Origin: Aequorivita sp. H23M31
GTDB lineage: Bacteria; Bacteroidota; Bacteroidia; Flavobacteriales; Flavobacteriaceae
Assembly (NCBI RefSeq): GCF_004022485.1
Contig: NZ_CP034951.1
Span: 868,001 to 932,000 of the forward strand
DNA length: 64,000 nucleotides
Direction of reading: 5' to 3'
Shown here: positions 32,398-42,335 of the stretch, piece by piece
Position numbering within the stretch: position 1 is the first letter of the stretch
How the letters are laid out: the number at the start of each line of letters is the position of its first letter
Made by a program: the position numbers and the translations under genes
The notes under the pieces: model-generated
What the model saw: only the letters and a program-made list of their open reading frames with translations
Database searches by the model: none
What the model was told of the DNA's origin: nothing

Positions 32398-34557
32398 ATG
32401 GCGCGTATCGCAAATAAAACATTGGAAGACCTGGAATTTCCTGCAGTCCTGAAACAGGTTTCCGAAAACTGTGTAACAGAACCGGGAAAAGAAAAAACCC
32501 TCTCTCTCGTTCCTTACCCGGAATTTTCAGAAATTCAGCCGGAACTACTTCGTGTTAATGAGTTTTTGGCATCATTTATTGGGGACAATCAAATACCCAA
32601 CCACGGTTTTGAACCTATTATTAAGGAACTGCACCTATTGAATATAGAAAGAAGCACTTTGGACATCTCGGGCTTCAGAAAAATCCTTTCTATTGCAGAG
32701 ACCACTCGGATTCTACTGAAATTTTTTAAAAAATACGAGGAGTTCTACATCCATTTAAATGAATTTTCGGAGAACATCGATTATAATCCCATTATAGCGG
32801 AATCAATAAATCAAAAAATTGATAAGTATGGGGAAATAAAAGATGATGCTTCCCTCGAACTGAAAACAATTCGTCAGAGATTAAATGGATTAAAGGGAAA
32901 AATTAATTCTTCTTTTAATAAAGCGTTGCTGCAATATTCACAGAATGATTATTTAGATGAAATACGCGAATCCGTAGTTGAGAATCGACGCGTACTTGCC
33001 GTAAAGGCGATGTATAGAAAAAAGGTAAATGGAGCCGTTCTGGGAAGTTCTAAGACTGGCAGCATTGTTTATATTGAACCTCAGCAAACTTTGGAATATG
33101 CCAACGAGCTCAGCAATCTTTTATACGAGGAAGCCGAAGAAATAAAGCGAATTCTAAAAGCTTTGACAGAATTCCTGCGTCCACATAAAGAGCTTTTAAA
33201 CAGCTATCAGGATTATTTGATTACTATGGACGTGTTATATGCCAAAGCCAAATACGCTTCCAAGATCAACGGAGTCCTTCCTATTCTTACTTCTGAAAAA
33301 CGTATTTCTCTTATAAATGCTTATCATCCTTTGTTATTGGCATCAAACAATAAAAGAAAGGAGAAAACCTTTCCACAGTCCATTGAATTAGTTCCAGATA
33401 AGAGAGTTATTGTTATTTCGGGACCAAATGCGGGGGGAAAAAGTATAACCTTGAAGACAGTTGGATTGCTTCAGGTTATGCTACAAAGCGGATTGCTAAT
33501 CCCTGCCGATCCAAAAAGTGAAATGTGGTTTTTTAAAAGAATTTTGACTGATATAGGCGACAATCAATCAATTGAAAACCATTTGAGCACCTATAGCTAT
33601 AGGCTAAAAAAGATGAACCAATTTCTGAGAAAGTGTGATAACAAAACGCTTTTTTTAATTGATGAGTTTGGAACAGGTAGCGATCCAGAACTCGGTGGCG
33701 CTTTGGCGGAAACTTTTCTTGAAGTTTTTTATGAAAGAAAGGCATTTGGAATTATTACAACACATTACACCAATCTTAAGTTGCTTGCCAATGAACTGCC
33801 ACACGCAATAAATGCCAATATGCAATTTGACAGTAAAACCTTGGAACCATTGTACCAACTGCATTTAGGAGAGGCGGGCAGCAGTTATACATTTGAGGTC
33901 GCCCAGAAAAATGGCATTCCCTACAGCTTGATTAATAGGGCCAAGAAAAAAATAGAAGGCGGAAAAGTAAGATTTGACAAAACGATTGCCAATCTTCAAA
34001 AAGAACGTTCTACACTTAGAAAAACATCTGAAACCCTAAAAAATGAAGCCGAAAAAGCAAGGGTGGGCACTCAGCAATTAGAAGAAATTAACGCTCGGGT
34101 TCAGGAAAAGCTGGAAAGTTATCAAGAGTTGTTTGACTCCAACCAAAAATTAATAAGTCTTGGGAAAAAAGTGGACACACTGTCAGAAAGATATTTCAAC
34201 AACAAACAAAAGAAACAACTGATTGACGAACTGATGAAGTTGGTCATGGTAGAAAATAGCAAACGAAAAAAGCTTGCACCTAAGATTAAGAAAGCAGTTA
34301 AAGCAAAAGAGCAGGAGGTTAAAAAGGAAGTAGAAATAAAAGTAGAAGAAATCCGGGAGCGGAAAAAAGAAGAGAAGGAAAAAGCAAAAAAACTGCCTCC
34401 ACCAAAACCAAAAGTGACACTAAAAATTGGAGATCGGGTAAGAATGTTGGAAGGTCGCGCAATTGGTACCATAGACAACATTGAGAAAAATAAGGCCATC
34501 GTGAATTATGGCATGTTTACGACCAACGTTAGTTTGGAGGAATTGGAGAAGGTTTAG
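32398..34557 (+). CDS. mutS2: MutS2-family protein without an Smr domain
   Basis: About 719 residues from the ATG at 32398 (MARIANKTLEDLEFPAVLKQ). Walker A is SGPNAGGKSITLKTV, the ABC-type signature block is DEFGTGSDPELGGALAE, and the switch region is THYTNLKLLANELPHAI. MutS2 proteins bind branched or stalled structures and help in anti-recombination and ribosome rescue. The C-terminal third is a long charged coiled-coil (VKAKEQEVKKEVEIKVEEIR) and then a small KOW-like domain (LKIGDRVRMLEGRAIGTIDN). The Smr nuclease domain that ends most MutS2 proteins is missing, as in several Bacteroidota. Confidence 0.93.
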   Translation: MARIANKTLEDLEFPAVLKQVSENCVTEPGKEKTLSLVPYPEFSEIQPELLRVNEFLASFIGDNQIPNHGFEPIIKELHLLNIERSTLDISGFRKILSIAETTRILLKFFKKYEEFYIHLNEFSENIDYNPIIAESINQKIDKYGEIKDDASLELKTIRQRLNGLKGKINSSFNKALLQYSQNDYLDEIRESVVENRRVLAVKAMYRKKVNGAVLGSSKTGSIVYIEPQQTLEYANELSNLLYEEAEEIKRILKALTEFLRPHKELLNSYQDYLITMDVLYAKAKYASKINGVLPILTSEKRISLINAYHPLLLASNNKRKEKTFPQSIELVPDKRVIVISGPNAGGKSITLKTVGLLQVMLQSGLLIPADPKSEMWFFKRILTDIGDNQSIENHLSTYSYRLKKMNQFLRKCDNKTLFLIDEFGTGSDPELGGALAETFLEVFYERKAFGIITTHYTNLKLLANELPHAINANMQFDSKTLEPLYQLHLGEAGSSYTFEVAQKNGIPYSLINRAKKKIEGGKVRFDKTIANLQKERSTLRKTSETLKNEAEKARVGTQQLEEINARVQEKLESYQELFDSNQKLISLGKKVDTLSERYFNNKQKKQLIDELMKLVMVENSKRKKLAPKIKKAVKAKEQEVKKEVEIKVEEIRERKKEEKEKAKKLPPPKPKVTLKIGDRVRMLEGRAIGTIDNIEKNKAIVNYGMFTTNVSLEELEKV

Positions 34558-34684
34558 TGATCCGTGATCAGTGGTATTGGTCAGGGTTCAGTGTTTAGTA
34601 GTTCAGTATTTATTTAACACTTTAAGTGGTAGTGGATAGTAGCTGGGCAGTTGTCCTCAGCAGCCAATATTTAAATAATAATTA
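34558..34684. other. Low-complexity spacer
   Basis: A 127-base spacer with repeated GTGATC / CAGTG(T) words, resembling decayed direct repeats. Such spacers occur widely in flavobacterial genomes. No gene is evident. Confidence 0.35.
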
Positions 34685-35092
34685 GTGGGTCAAAGCATAG
34701 AACATAAAATCATTTTATTCGACGGGGTTTGCAATCTCTGCAACGGTGCCATTAATTTTGTTATTAAGAGAGATAAAAGAAATGTTTTTAAGTTCGCAAC
34801 CCTTCAGAGTGAAATAGGAAAAAAACTGCTGTCGGAATTTAATGTTGATACTATGAATATAGATTCGATGATTTTGATCGATGGAAATAACTTTTATATA
34901 AAATCTTCCGCCGCTTTACGTATAGCCAAATATCTAACTGGTGGGTATCCCCTTCTATCCGGATTTTTTATTTTTCCGAGATTTATTCGAAATGCCGCTT
35001 ACGACTATATTGCACGAAATCGCTATAAATGGTTTGGCAAAAAAGAAAGTTGCATGATCCCTACTCCCGAATTAACCTCCAAATTTTTATAG
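34685..35092 (+). CDS. Thiol-disulfide oxidoreductase of the DCC (YuxK) family
   Basis: A 135-residue DCC-family protein, named after the conserved Asp-x-x-Cys-x-x-Cys: here ILFDGVCNLCNGAINFVIKR with Cys16 and Cys19. Later family blocks are FATLQSEIGKKLLSEF, YIKSSAALRIAKYLTGGYPL and RNAAYDYIARNRYKWFGKKE. The start is GTG (34685). Family members are thought to act in thiol-disulfide exchange. It is convergent with a small membrane protein gene. Confidence 0.9.
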   Translation: MGQSIEHKIILFDGVCNLCNGAINFVIKRDKRNVFKFATLQSEIGKKLLSEFNVDTMNIDSMILIDGNNFYIKSSAALRIAKYLTGGYPLLSGFFIFPRFIRNAAYDYIARNRYKWFGKKESCMIPTPELTSKFL

Positions 35093-35099
35093 GGAATCC

Positions 35100-35405
35100 C
35101 TATTCATCATAACGGATAGGAATGCGTTGTCCTTTTGGTTGTTTCTTCCAAACATAAGTGTACAACCACATTAGGGTAAAGGACGGAATGACATCGGTAA
35201 AAGGTAAAATCTCTTCAAGAAAAACGATAACCGAGGCTATCCTTCCCTCAGTTCCTTTGTACATTTTTTTCATCAGTCGGGCTGCAATGGGAGCCCATAA
35301 TAAATCCAAGAAAGGACCTATTACAGGTACGGCCATAGAGGCCATACCTACAAGATCATAAACGATCCCACGATGCAGCAATTTATATTTATCGGTATTT
35401 GTCAT
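35100..35405 (-). CDS. Small membrane protein, unknown
   Basis: A 101-residue protein with two or three hydrophobic segments (GMASMAVPVIGPFLDLLWAP, ASVIVFLEEILPFTDVIPSF, TLMWLYTYVW) and basic loops. It ends KKQPKGQRIPIRYDE. No domain is recognised with confidence. It is convergent with the DCC gene and lies next to folE in the same orientation with 47 bases between them. Confidence 0.6.
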   Translation of the reverse strand: MTNTDKYKLLHRGIVYDLVGMASMAVPVIGPFLDLLWAPIAARLMKKMYKGTEGRIASVIVFLEEILPFTDVIPSFTLMWLYTYVWKKQPKGQRIPIRYDE

Positions 35406-35452
35406 TGCGTAAAAATTAATTCATTGCAATGAAGCAAAAAATGTTCCAGAAA

Positions 35453-36052
35453 TTACGATAGGTCGTTACTAATTAATTTCAGAAATTCATTTCGCGTCTG
35501 TATGGCTTCGAACTCCCCTCGAAATCCTGAAGTTGTTGTAACACTATTCTGCTTCTGCACGCCGCGCATCATCATACACATATGCGATGCCTCAATAACC
35601 ACCGCTACTCCTTTTGGTTTCAGGGTATTGTTTATGCATTCCAATATATCGTGGGTCAAGCGTTCCTGCACTTGCAAACGCCGGGCAAAAACGTCTACTA
35701 CCCGCGGCAGTTTGCTCAAGCCGACAATGTATCCATCTGGTATATAAGCAATATGCGCCTTCCCGAAAAATGGTAATATATGATGCTCACAAAGTGAATA
35801 CAACTCGATATCCTTCACAATCACCATGTCGTGATACGCTTCTGCGAACATCGCGCTTCTTAATATTTCGGCGGGATCCTGACAGTTTCCTGAAGTAAGA
35901 AATTGCATTGCCTTAGCAGCTCTTTCGGGAGTTTTTAAAATTCCCTGGCGACTAACATCCTCTCCTATTGTACTTAAAATGTTACTGAAATTTTCTTTAA
36001 GCGAATCGGTAACAGGCTGATCGTATTCCTCAAATGACCTATATGATGACAT
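35453..36052 (-). CDS. folE: GTP cyclohydrolase I
   Basis: A 199-residue type I enzyme turning GTP into dihydroneopterin triphosphate, the first step of folate synthesis. The zinc ligands are Cys88 and His91 ([19 protein letters not shown]) and Cys159 ([16 protein letters not shown]). QERLTHDI and [10 protein letters not shown] are further family marks. The N-terminus is longer than E. coli's by little. A good -7 element (TACTTTTG, minus 36089-36082) with a near-consensus -33 lies upstream. Confidence 0.96.
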   Translation of the reverse strand: MSSYRSFEEYDQPVTDSLKENFSNILSTIGEDVSRQGILKTPERAAKAMQFLTSGNCQDPAEILRSAMFAEAYHDMVIVKDIELYSLCEHHILPFFGKAHIAYIPDGYIVGLSKLPRVVDVFARRLQVQERLTHDILECINNTLKPKGVAVVIEASHMCMMMRGVQKQNSVTTTSGFRGEFEAIQTRNEFLKLISNDLS

Positions 36053-36081
36053 AATGATGTTTTATTAATAAGAATGACCAT

Positions 36082-36110
36082 CAAAAGTAGATTTTATAAA
36101 TTGAAATAAA
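36082..36110 (-). promoter_or_regulatory. Bacteroidota-type promoter of folE
   Basis: On the minus strand TACTTTTG (36089-36082) matches TAnnTTTG, and TTTA at 36110-36107 stands 17 bases upstream in the place of the -33 TTTG. The -7 element ends 29 bases before the folE ATG. Confidence 0.5.
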
Positions 36111-36176
36111 ACTATATTACCCATTGAATTGCAGAATACGGCTATAAATAGTAAATTCACCATCTAATTATTTCGA

Positions 36177-36836
36177 ATGATAGAGGCTCAAAACATTCAT
36201 AAATATTACGATAGTCTTCACGTCTTGAAAGGCGTAGATCTACATATTATTAAAAGCGAAATAGTATCGATAGTTGGTGCTTCTGGGGCAGGAAAAACTA
36301 CGCTTCTGCAAATTATTGGCACTTTGGATACCCATCACAATGCAAATAGCAAGCTTACTATAAACGGGGTGGACGTAAAATCCCTGTCGAGCAAAAAACT
36401 CGCAAAATTCCGAAATGAAAATCTTGGGTTCATCTTTCAGTTCCACCAATTGCTTCCGGAATTTACTGCCTTAGAAAATGTTTGCATTCCGGCTTTTATA
36501 AAGGGCACGTCCAAACCTGCAGCCACGAAAAAAGCATTGGAATTACTGTCTTTCTTGGGACTTTCCCACCGTAAGGATCATAAACCAAATGAACTTTCAG
36601 GTGGAGAACAGCAAAGGGTTGCCGTTGCAAGAGCACTTATTAATGATCCGCCTATAATTCTAGCTGATGAGCCAAGTGGAAATTTAGATACCGAAAGTTC
36701 TGAGAATCTTCACAAATTGTTCTTTAGACTACGTGATGAATTTGGGCAGACTTTTGTGATTGTTACCCACAATAAGGACCTCGCCGACATGGCCGATAGA
36801 AAATTGGTAATGCGCGACGGAGTAATAGCCAATTAA
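36177..36836 (+). CDS. ABC transporter ATPase, LolD-like
   Basis: A 219-residue ATPase of the MacB/LolD group: Walker A GASGAGKT (34-41), signature [20 protein letters not shown] and Walker [41 protein letters not shown] matches the LolD-type. It should energise a membrane permease (lipoprotein release or peptide/ion export) coded elsewhere, since none is adjacent. The neighbour downstream is a TIGR02757 gene. Exact partner unknown. Confidence 0.85.
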   Translation: MIEAQNIHKYYDSLHVLKGVDLHIIKSEIVSIVGASGAGKTTLLQIIGTLDTHHNANSKLTINGVDVKSLSSKKLAKFRNENLGFIFQFHQLLPEFTALENVCIPAFIKGTSKPAATKKALELLSFLGLSHRKDHKPNELSGGEQQRVAVARALINDPPIILADEPSGNLDTESSENLHKLFFRLRDEFGQTFVIVTHNKDLADMADRKLVMRDGVIAN

Positions 36837-36905
36837 TTGAAGGATAACACCAAAGCCCCTCTATAAATTGCAGCTATTTTTTGAATTACTTTAATCCAAT
36901 CAGCA

Positions 36906-37670
36906 ATGGATATAATTTCTATTAAAGAATTCCTGGACGAAAAGGTCGCTACTTATAACAATCAAAATTTTATAGATTCTGATCCAATACAAATTCCACA
37001 TTTATTCTCAAAAAAAGAAGATATTGAAATAGCCGGTTTTCTAATGGCTACAATTGCTTGGGGCAATCGAAAGAGCATTATCAATAATGGGCACCGTCTT
37101 GTAGAATTAATGGGAGGCTCTCCGCACGATTTCGTAATGAATTTTTCATCTAATGATTCCGAATTACTCTCGGGGTTCGTACATCGCACATTCAATGGTT
37201 CGGATCTTATTTATTTTATCCAAGCGCTTCAAAATATTTACGGAAACCACGGTGGGTTAGAAAGTATATTTACAAAACACGCCAATATAAGTTCTGCGCA
37301 GCAAGCTATTCACGAGTTCAAAAAAATATTTTTTGCACTTCCGCATTTGGCCCGTACAGAAAAACACATCAGCGACCCCTTAAAAAACTCTGCCGCCAAA
37401 CGTATCAATATGTTTTTAAGATGGATGGTGCGAAGTGATAATGCAGGTGTAGATTTTGGACTGTGGAAAGACATCTCTCCTTCCCTACTTTCTTGTCCCT
37501 TAGATGTTCATAGTGGGAACGTTGCTCGAAAAATAGGTCTGCTTAACAGAAAACAAAACGACGCTAAGGCCGTGATGGAACTTGATGCTATATTAAGAAC
37601 CCTTGATGCAAAAGATCCCGTGAAATATGACTTTGCACTATTTGGACTTGGTGTATTTGAAGGTTTTTAG
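36906..37670 (+). CDS. TIGR02757/DUF2400 family protein
   Basis: A 254-residue protein of the DUF2400/TIGR02757 family that is conserved through Bacteroidota: HLFSKKEDIEIAGFLMATIA, then WGNRKSIINNGHRLVELMGG, FNGSDLIYFIQALQNIYGNH, INMFLRWMVRSDNAGVDFGL and CPLDVHSGNVARKIGLLNRK. LDVHSGNVAR is the family's hallmark. Relation to HhH/endonuclease-III-like folds has been suggested for such RWMVR...D proteins, but the function is unknown. The gene starts 70 bases after the LolD-like ATPase. Confidence 0.88.
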   Translation: MDIISIKEFLDEKVATYNNQNFIDSDPIQIPHLFSKKEDIEIAGFLMATIAWGNRKSIINNGHRLVELMGGSPHDFVMNFSSNDSELLSGFVHRTFNGSDLIYFIQALQNIYGNHGGLESIFTKHANISSAQQAIHEFKKIFFALPHLARTEKHISDPLKNSAAKRINMFLRWMVRSDNAGVDFGLWKDISPSLLSCPLDVHSGNVARKIGLLNRKQNDAKAVMELDAILRTLDAKDPVKYDFALFGLGVFEGF

Positions 37671-37774
37671 AAATTAAAATCAAGGGCTGCAATATTTCCG
37701 ATAGAACATCACATTTCTCTTAAATTTGTTGTATTTTTATCCACATTCCTTAAACGATAATGTTTTAGGAATTA

Positions 37775-39019
37775 ATGAAAATAAGGAGATTAAACGTGAT
37801 TAAACCACCTTTTCCTTCTGATGAGAAGGAACGTCTGTCGGCTGTTAGATCCTATCACTTGCTGGATACTTTGCCAGAGAAGGATTTTGACAACATTACG
37901 GCTTTGGCCGCTAGTATATGTGATGTTCCTATTGCTTTAGTTACGCTGTTGGATGCAAATAGAAATTTTCTTAAATCGCATTACGGCGTTCCCTTCAATG
38001 AATCACCAAGAAACACTTCTTTCTGTGCCCACGCCATTCTTGAGGAAAATGATCTTTTTATTGTAGAGGATGCGCGAATAGATCCTCGCTTCCAGAGGAA
38101 TCCATTTGTTACGGAGATGAACGCCATCTTTTATGCAGGAGTCCGACTGATGGACCCACACGGATATCCACTTGGAACCTTATGTGTATTCGACTCAAAA
38201 CCACGGGAACTTAGCAATAAGCAAAAGAAGGCACTTTCTTCTCTTGCTTATCAGGTTGTAAATCTTTTTGAGTCCAAAAAGCGAAATAGAACCTTGATGA
38301 CCGTTCAAGAGGAATTAAGAGAACGAAATGAAGAGCTTAAGAATTTTGCCGGAATCGTTTCGCATGACATGAAAATGCCTTTGGCCAATATGATAATCAC
38401 TTCGGATATGTTGCAGGCAAAATACGGAGGTTTGTTAGATGAACAGGCGAAAAAATATCTGGATTATATTAAGCAGTCTTCTTTTACTCTTAGTGAGTAC
38501 ATTACCGGGCTGCTAGAGCATTATGAAACCGATAAAACGGCATCTTATGTCGAAGAAATATTTGATAGTCAGGATCTTTTTGAGGAAATAATCGAATTGC
38601 TAAACATTAGCGTTGATTGCGAGATAAATTTGCCAGAGGAAAATTTCGAAATGCAGGCAAACAAAGCCGCTTTGGAACAAATTATTCTAAATCTGGTAAG
38701 CAACAGCATAAAATACAACGACAAGGAAAAAATAAAAATAGACATTGAATGTCGGGAGAAAGACGATTTATATCATTTTTCAATTAGCGATAATGGAATG
38801 GGAATCCCTGCTGAGGAAATGTCGCACATTTTTGAACTGTTTGGAACTTTGGGTATCTTGGACAGAGAAGGAAAAAAAGGAAATGGAATTGGACTTTCCA
38901 CTGTTAAGAAACTGGTCACAAAATTACAAGGAGAGATAGCCGTTTCCTCTACCCTAGGCGTGGGGACCACAATTGAATTTTATATACAAAAAAACGGAGG
39001 TGCGAATAAAGCCTTTTAA
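37775..39019 (+). CDS. GAF-domain sensor histidine kinase
   Basis: A 414-residue kinase without a signal or membrane segment, so cytoplasmic. A GAF domain covers about residues 20-165 (CDVPIALVTLLDANRNFLKS; YAGVRLMDPHGYPLGTLCVF). The H-box is SHDMKMPLANM with phosphorylated His197. The HATPase has NKAALEQIILNLVSNSIKYN (N box), ISDNGMGIPAEEMSHIFELF (G1/F) and GNGIGLSTVKKLV (G2). No response regulator lies adjacent. The sensed signal, perhaps a small molecule or redox state in the GAF pocket, is unknown. Confidence 0.92.
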   Translation: MKIRRLNVIKPPFPSDEKERLSAVRSYHLLDTLPEKDFDNITALAASICDVPIALVTLLDANRNFLKSHYGVPFNESPRNTSFCAHAILEENDLFIVEDARIDPRFQRNPFVTEMNAIFYAGVRLMDPHGYPLGTLCVFDSKPRELSNKQKKALSSLAYQVVNLFESKKRNRTLMTVQEELRERNEELKNFAGIVSHDMKMPLANMIITSDMLQAKYGGLLDEQAKKYLDYIKQSSFTLSEYITGLLEHYETDKTASYVEEIFDSQDLFEEIIELLNISVDCEINLPEENFEMQANKAALEQIILNLVSNSIKYNDKEKIKIDIECREKDDLYHFSISDNGMGIPAEEMSHIFELFGTLGILDREGKKGNGIGLSTVKKLVTKLQGEIAVSSTLGVGTTIEFYIQKNGGANKAF

Positions 39020-39078
39020 GTGCGTAGGATTTGCTAATATTACATTCCAATTTTTACCACTGAAAAATATTTCTAAAA

Positions 39079-41001
39079 ATGCAGTTTAAATACCCGGAAA
39101 TTCTATTCGCTCTTTTCCTGCTGCTTATACCCATATTTATCCACCTTTTTCAACTTAGGCGTTTTCAACGGATTGAGTTTACCAATGTTGCTTTTCTTAA
39201 GAAAGTAACCATACAGACCCGCAAAAGTTCCGAAATAAAAAAGTGGTTGACATTGCTGATGCGTCTGTTGGCCCTGGCGTGCATTATTATTGCCTTTGCC
39301 CAACCCTTTATTGCTTCAGATACTGCACTTAGTGATAAAAAAGAAACCGTAATTTATATAGACAATTCCTTTAGCATGCAGGCAAAGGGAAATAAAGGAA
39401 GCCTGTTGGAGAGATCGTTGCAGGATCTTTTTGATAAGGGAGATGAGATTGGGAAACTCAGTTGGTTTTCGAATAACTCCGAACGCATAAACAGCTCGCC
39501 ACAAGATTTTAAGAACGACATTTTGGCTGTGGGATACTCTTCTAATCAATTGACCCCAGCAGAGGTGCTACTGAAGGCAAACCAACTTTTTTCTCAAGAG
39601 AAGAATGTATCCAAACAACTAGTTTTTATTTCAGATTTTCAACAAGTTGAGGCTTTCCCTGATATTTCAACAGATTTTGTTGTAGATGTTGTGCAACTTA
39701 GGCCCGTTAAAGCAACCAACATCTCCATAGACACGGCATTTATTGCTTCGAAAAATGCCTCCACCACGCAGCTAAAAGTATCCATCTCAAAGCAGGGAGA
39801 TGTCAGTTCAGACGTGCCTGTTTCGCTTTTTGAGAATGGAAAATTAAAAGCCAAAACAGCAGTCGATCTTTCCCAAAATTCAAGGGGCACAATAACGTTT
39901 GATATAGATGCATCAGAATCATTTATAGGAAAACTTGAACTTAGCGAAAGCAATATGCCTTTTGACAATAGTTTGTTCTTTAGTATAAACAAACCCGAAA
40001 AAATAAAAGTGTTGGCCATTAACGGTTCAGACGGTAATTTCTTGCAACGTTTATTTGAAAAGGAGCGATTTGATTTTGAACAACAAACCGGAAAAACTCT
40101 GGATTACAACCAGATTCCAAACCAGAACTTTATTGTACTTAATGCCTTGGACGAGATTCCTTCTTCCTTAGTAACCGCGCTAAAATCATTTAGTGATGCT
40201 GGGGGAAGTTTACTTATAATTCCTTCTACGGAAGCAGATCTGAATAGCTATAATAGTTTGATCTCGGCTCTTTCTATGGGAACTTTTTCAGAAAAAATTT
40301 CGCAGGAAAAAAAGATTACAAAAATCGTTTTTGCCCATCCCCTGTTCCAAGGAGTTTTTGAAAAAGAAATTACGAATTTTCAATATCCGAAAGTAAATTC
40401 CATCAACGATATTAAAACCACTGCCACAACAGCCTTAGCTTTTGAGGACATGCGGCCATTTTTGGTTGAAAAGGGAAAGACCTATTTGTTCACAGCCGCC
40501 ATTGATAGAGTGAATTCTAATTTCCTAAATTCGCCATTGGTGGTGCCTACGGTTTATAATATGGGACTTCAAAGTCTGCCTCTACCCGATTTGTACTATA
40601 CAATTGGAAAACAAAATACCATCGCTGTGCAACTGAGTTTGGGTCCAGATCAGATTTTGGCTATGAAGGACAGTATTTCGCGCTTTATTCCGCTACAGCA
40701 AACTAAAAGCAACCATGTACTCATTACCACTACAGAAGAACCGAATAAAGCTGGAAACTATCAATTGATTAAGGATACTGAGGTGTTGCAAACCATAAGC
40801 TACAACTACTCTAGAAGAGAAAGTAGGATGAATTACTTGGATGCAGCAGATTGGGAAGGTGTAAAAGTGTATAAATCCGTTGATAATCTTTTTGAATCTC
40901 TTTCTCAAGCTAATTCTATCAACAGTTTTTGGAAATGGTTCGCTATTTTTGCCCTGTTCTTTTTACTGTGCGAAATGTTTATTCTGAAATTTTGGAAATA
41001 G
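39079..41001 (+). CDS. BatA-domain membrane protein with vWA-like region
   Basis: A 640-residue protein starting with the BatA (aerotolerance-type) N-terminal block: MQFKYPEILFALFLLLIPIF and IHLFQLRRFQRIEFTNVAFL, then a second helix (WLTLLMRLLALACIIIAFAQ). A vWA-type region with the DxSxS-like motif (IDNSFSMQAKGN) follows, then extracytoplasmic beta-rich domains, and a final membrane helix (WKWFAIFALFFLLCEMFILK). The arrangement fits the bacterial BatA/DUF4159-type membrane complexes usually linked to MoxR ATPases, none of which is here. Followed 53 bases later by the DHOase-like gene. Confidence 0.85.
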   Translation: MQFKYPEILFALFLLLIPIFIHLFQLRRFQRIEFTNVAFLKKVTIQTRKSSEIKKWLTLLMRLLALACIIIAFAQPFIASDTALSDKKETVIYIDNSFSMQAKGNKGSLLERSLQDLFDKGDEIGKLSWFSNNSERINSSPQDFKNDILAVGYSSNQLTPAEVLLKANQLFSQEKNVSKQLVFISDFQQVEAFPDISTDFVVDVVQLRPVKATNISIDTAFIASKNASTTQLKVSISKQGDVSSDVPVSLFENGKLKAKTAVDLSQNSRGTITFDIDASESFIGKLELSESNMPFDNSLFFSINKPEKIKVLAINGSDGNFLQRLFEKERFDFEQQTGKTLDYNQIPNQNFIVLNALDEIPSSLVTALKSFSDAGGSLLIIPSTEADLNSYNSLISALSMGTFSEKISQEKKITKIVFAHPLFQGVFEKEITNFQYPKVNSINDIKTTATTALAFEDMRPFLVEKGKTYLFTAAIDRVNSNFLNSPLVVPTVYNMGLQSLPLPDLYYTIGKQNTIAVQLSLGPDQILAMKDSISRFIPLQQTKSNHVLITTTEEPNKAGNYQLIKDTEVLQTISYNYSRRESRMNYLDAADWEGVKVYKSVDNLFESLSQANSINSFWKWFAIFALFFLLCEMFILKFWK

Positions 41002-41054
41002 GAGAAGTTAAATTACTTATTCCGTACATTCAAACAATTAATAGTTAGTTGACT

Positions 41055-42335
41055 ATGAAAATAAAATTGAAATCGGCCACCATTGTTGATCCTTCTTCCA
41101 AGCATCATTTAAAGAAGCGCGACATTTTAATTTCCAACGGAAAAATCGAAAAAATAGCTTCAGAACTTTCTTCTTCGGATTTGCCTAAAAGTTCAAAAGA
41201 CAAGATCCAGGAAATTTCACTAAAAAATCTTCACGTTTCCCAAGGCTGGTTTGATAGCAGTGTTTCTTTCGGGGAACCTGGTTTTGAAGAGCGGGAAACT
41301 ATTGAAAACGGTTTAAAAACGGCAGCTTTCAGCGGATTTACGAGCGTGGCGGTAAATGCGAACTCTTTTCCCGTTTCCGATAGTAAGGGCCATATCAAAT
41401 TTCTGAGATCCAAAGGTGAAGAAAGTGCGGTACATCTTTATCCAATCGGCGCTCTTACACTCGGCAGCAAGGGCGAGGATCTAGCGGAGCTTTTTGATAT
41501 GCAAAATGAAGGAGCTGTTTCGTTTTACGACTATAAAAAACCGATTGCAAATGCCAATCTCTTAAAGATAGCACTTCAATATTCACAAAATTTTGATGGC
41601 CTAGTGCAATCCTTTCCCTTTGAAAAATCCGTTGCCCGTAACGGAGTTGTCAATGAGGAAATAAACGGAACAAAACTGGGATTAAAGGGAATTCCGGCGC
41701 TTTCTGAAGAACTGCAAATTATCCGCGATCTATATATTCTAGAATATACCGGCGGAAAACTCCACATCCCCACTATATCCACCAAAAAATCTGTCGAGTT
41801 GATCAGAGATGCCAAGAAAAAAGGGCTGAAGGTAAGTTGTAGCGTGGCCATTTTCAACCTTTCATTAACCGATAAAGCATTGGAAGGATTTGATACAAAC
41901 TTTAAGCTCTTGCCACCGCTTCGTACAAACGATGATGTAAAGGCATTAATTAAGGGGCTTAAGGATGGAACAATAGATGGGATTACCAGCGACCATAATC
42001 CGCTTGACGTGGAACGAAAAAATGTGGAATTTGATCGTGCCGATTTTGGAAGTATAGGATTGGAAATCAGTTTTGGAGTTCTAAACAAAATTTTAGGGCT
42101 AGAGAAGTCCGTTGAGGTTTTAACCAACTTAAAGGATACTTTCAAGATCCCAACCTTAAAAATAGCTGAAGGTCAGCCCGCGGATCTATCACTTTTTACC
42201 CCTGAAGAAACTTGGACTTTTATGCAGAAGGATATTGTTTCTACTTCTAAAAATGCCGCGCTGCTTGGAGAAAAATTAAAAGGAAAAGCTTACGGTATCT
42301 TTTCAAATAACAACTTGGTATTAAATACGAAATGA
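41055..42335 (+). CDS. Dihydroorotase-like protein lacking metal ligands (PyrC-prime type)
   Basis: 426 residues from ATG 41055; a TTG two codons upstream is less likely. It aligns with type I dihydroorotases along its length, but the metal-binding motif DxHxHxR reads DSSVSFGEPGFE: the two His are Ser69 and Ser71 and the Arg is Gly73. VAIFNLSL replaces VTPHHLxL, and DHNPLD replaces DHAPH. Catalysis is therefore unlikely. In many bacteria a non-catalytic DHOase (PyrC-prime) supports aspartate carbamoyltransferase assembly; that role is inferred. It overlaps the next gene by 4 bases. Confidence 0.88.
   Translation: MKIKLKSATIVDPSSKHHLKKRDILISNGKIEKIASELSSSDLPKSSKDKIQEISLKNLHVSQGWFDSSVSFGEPGFEERETIENGLKTAAFSGFTSVAVNANSFPVSDSKGHIKFLRSKGEESAVHLYPIGALTLGSKGEDLAELFDMQNEGAVSFYDYKKPIANANLLKIALQYSQNFDGLVQSFPFEKSVARNGVVNEEINGTKLGLKGIPALSEELQIIRDLYILEYTGGKLHIPTISTKKSVELIRDAKKKGLKVSCSVAIFNLSLTDKALEGFDTNFKLLPPLRTNDDVKALIKGLKDGTIDGITSDHNPLDVERKNVEFDRADFGSIGLEISFGVLNKILGLEKSVEVLTNLKDTFKIPTLKIAEGQPADLSLFTPEETWTFMQKDIVSTSKNAALLGEKLKGKAYGIFSNNNLVLNTK

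Noticed and set aside
36177..36836. Complete lipoprotein-release ABC transporter (LolCDE)
   Set aside because: Only the ATPase is present; the next gene is a TIGR02757 protein and no FtsX-type permease is seen.
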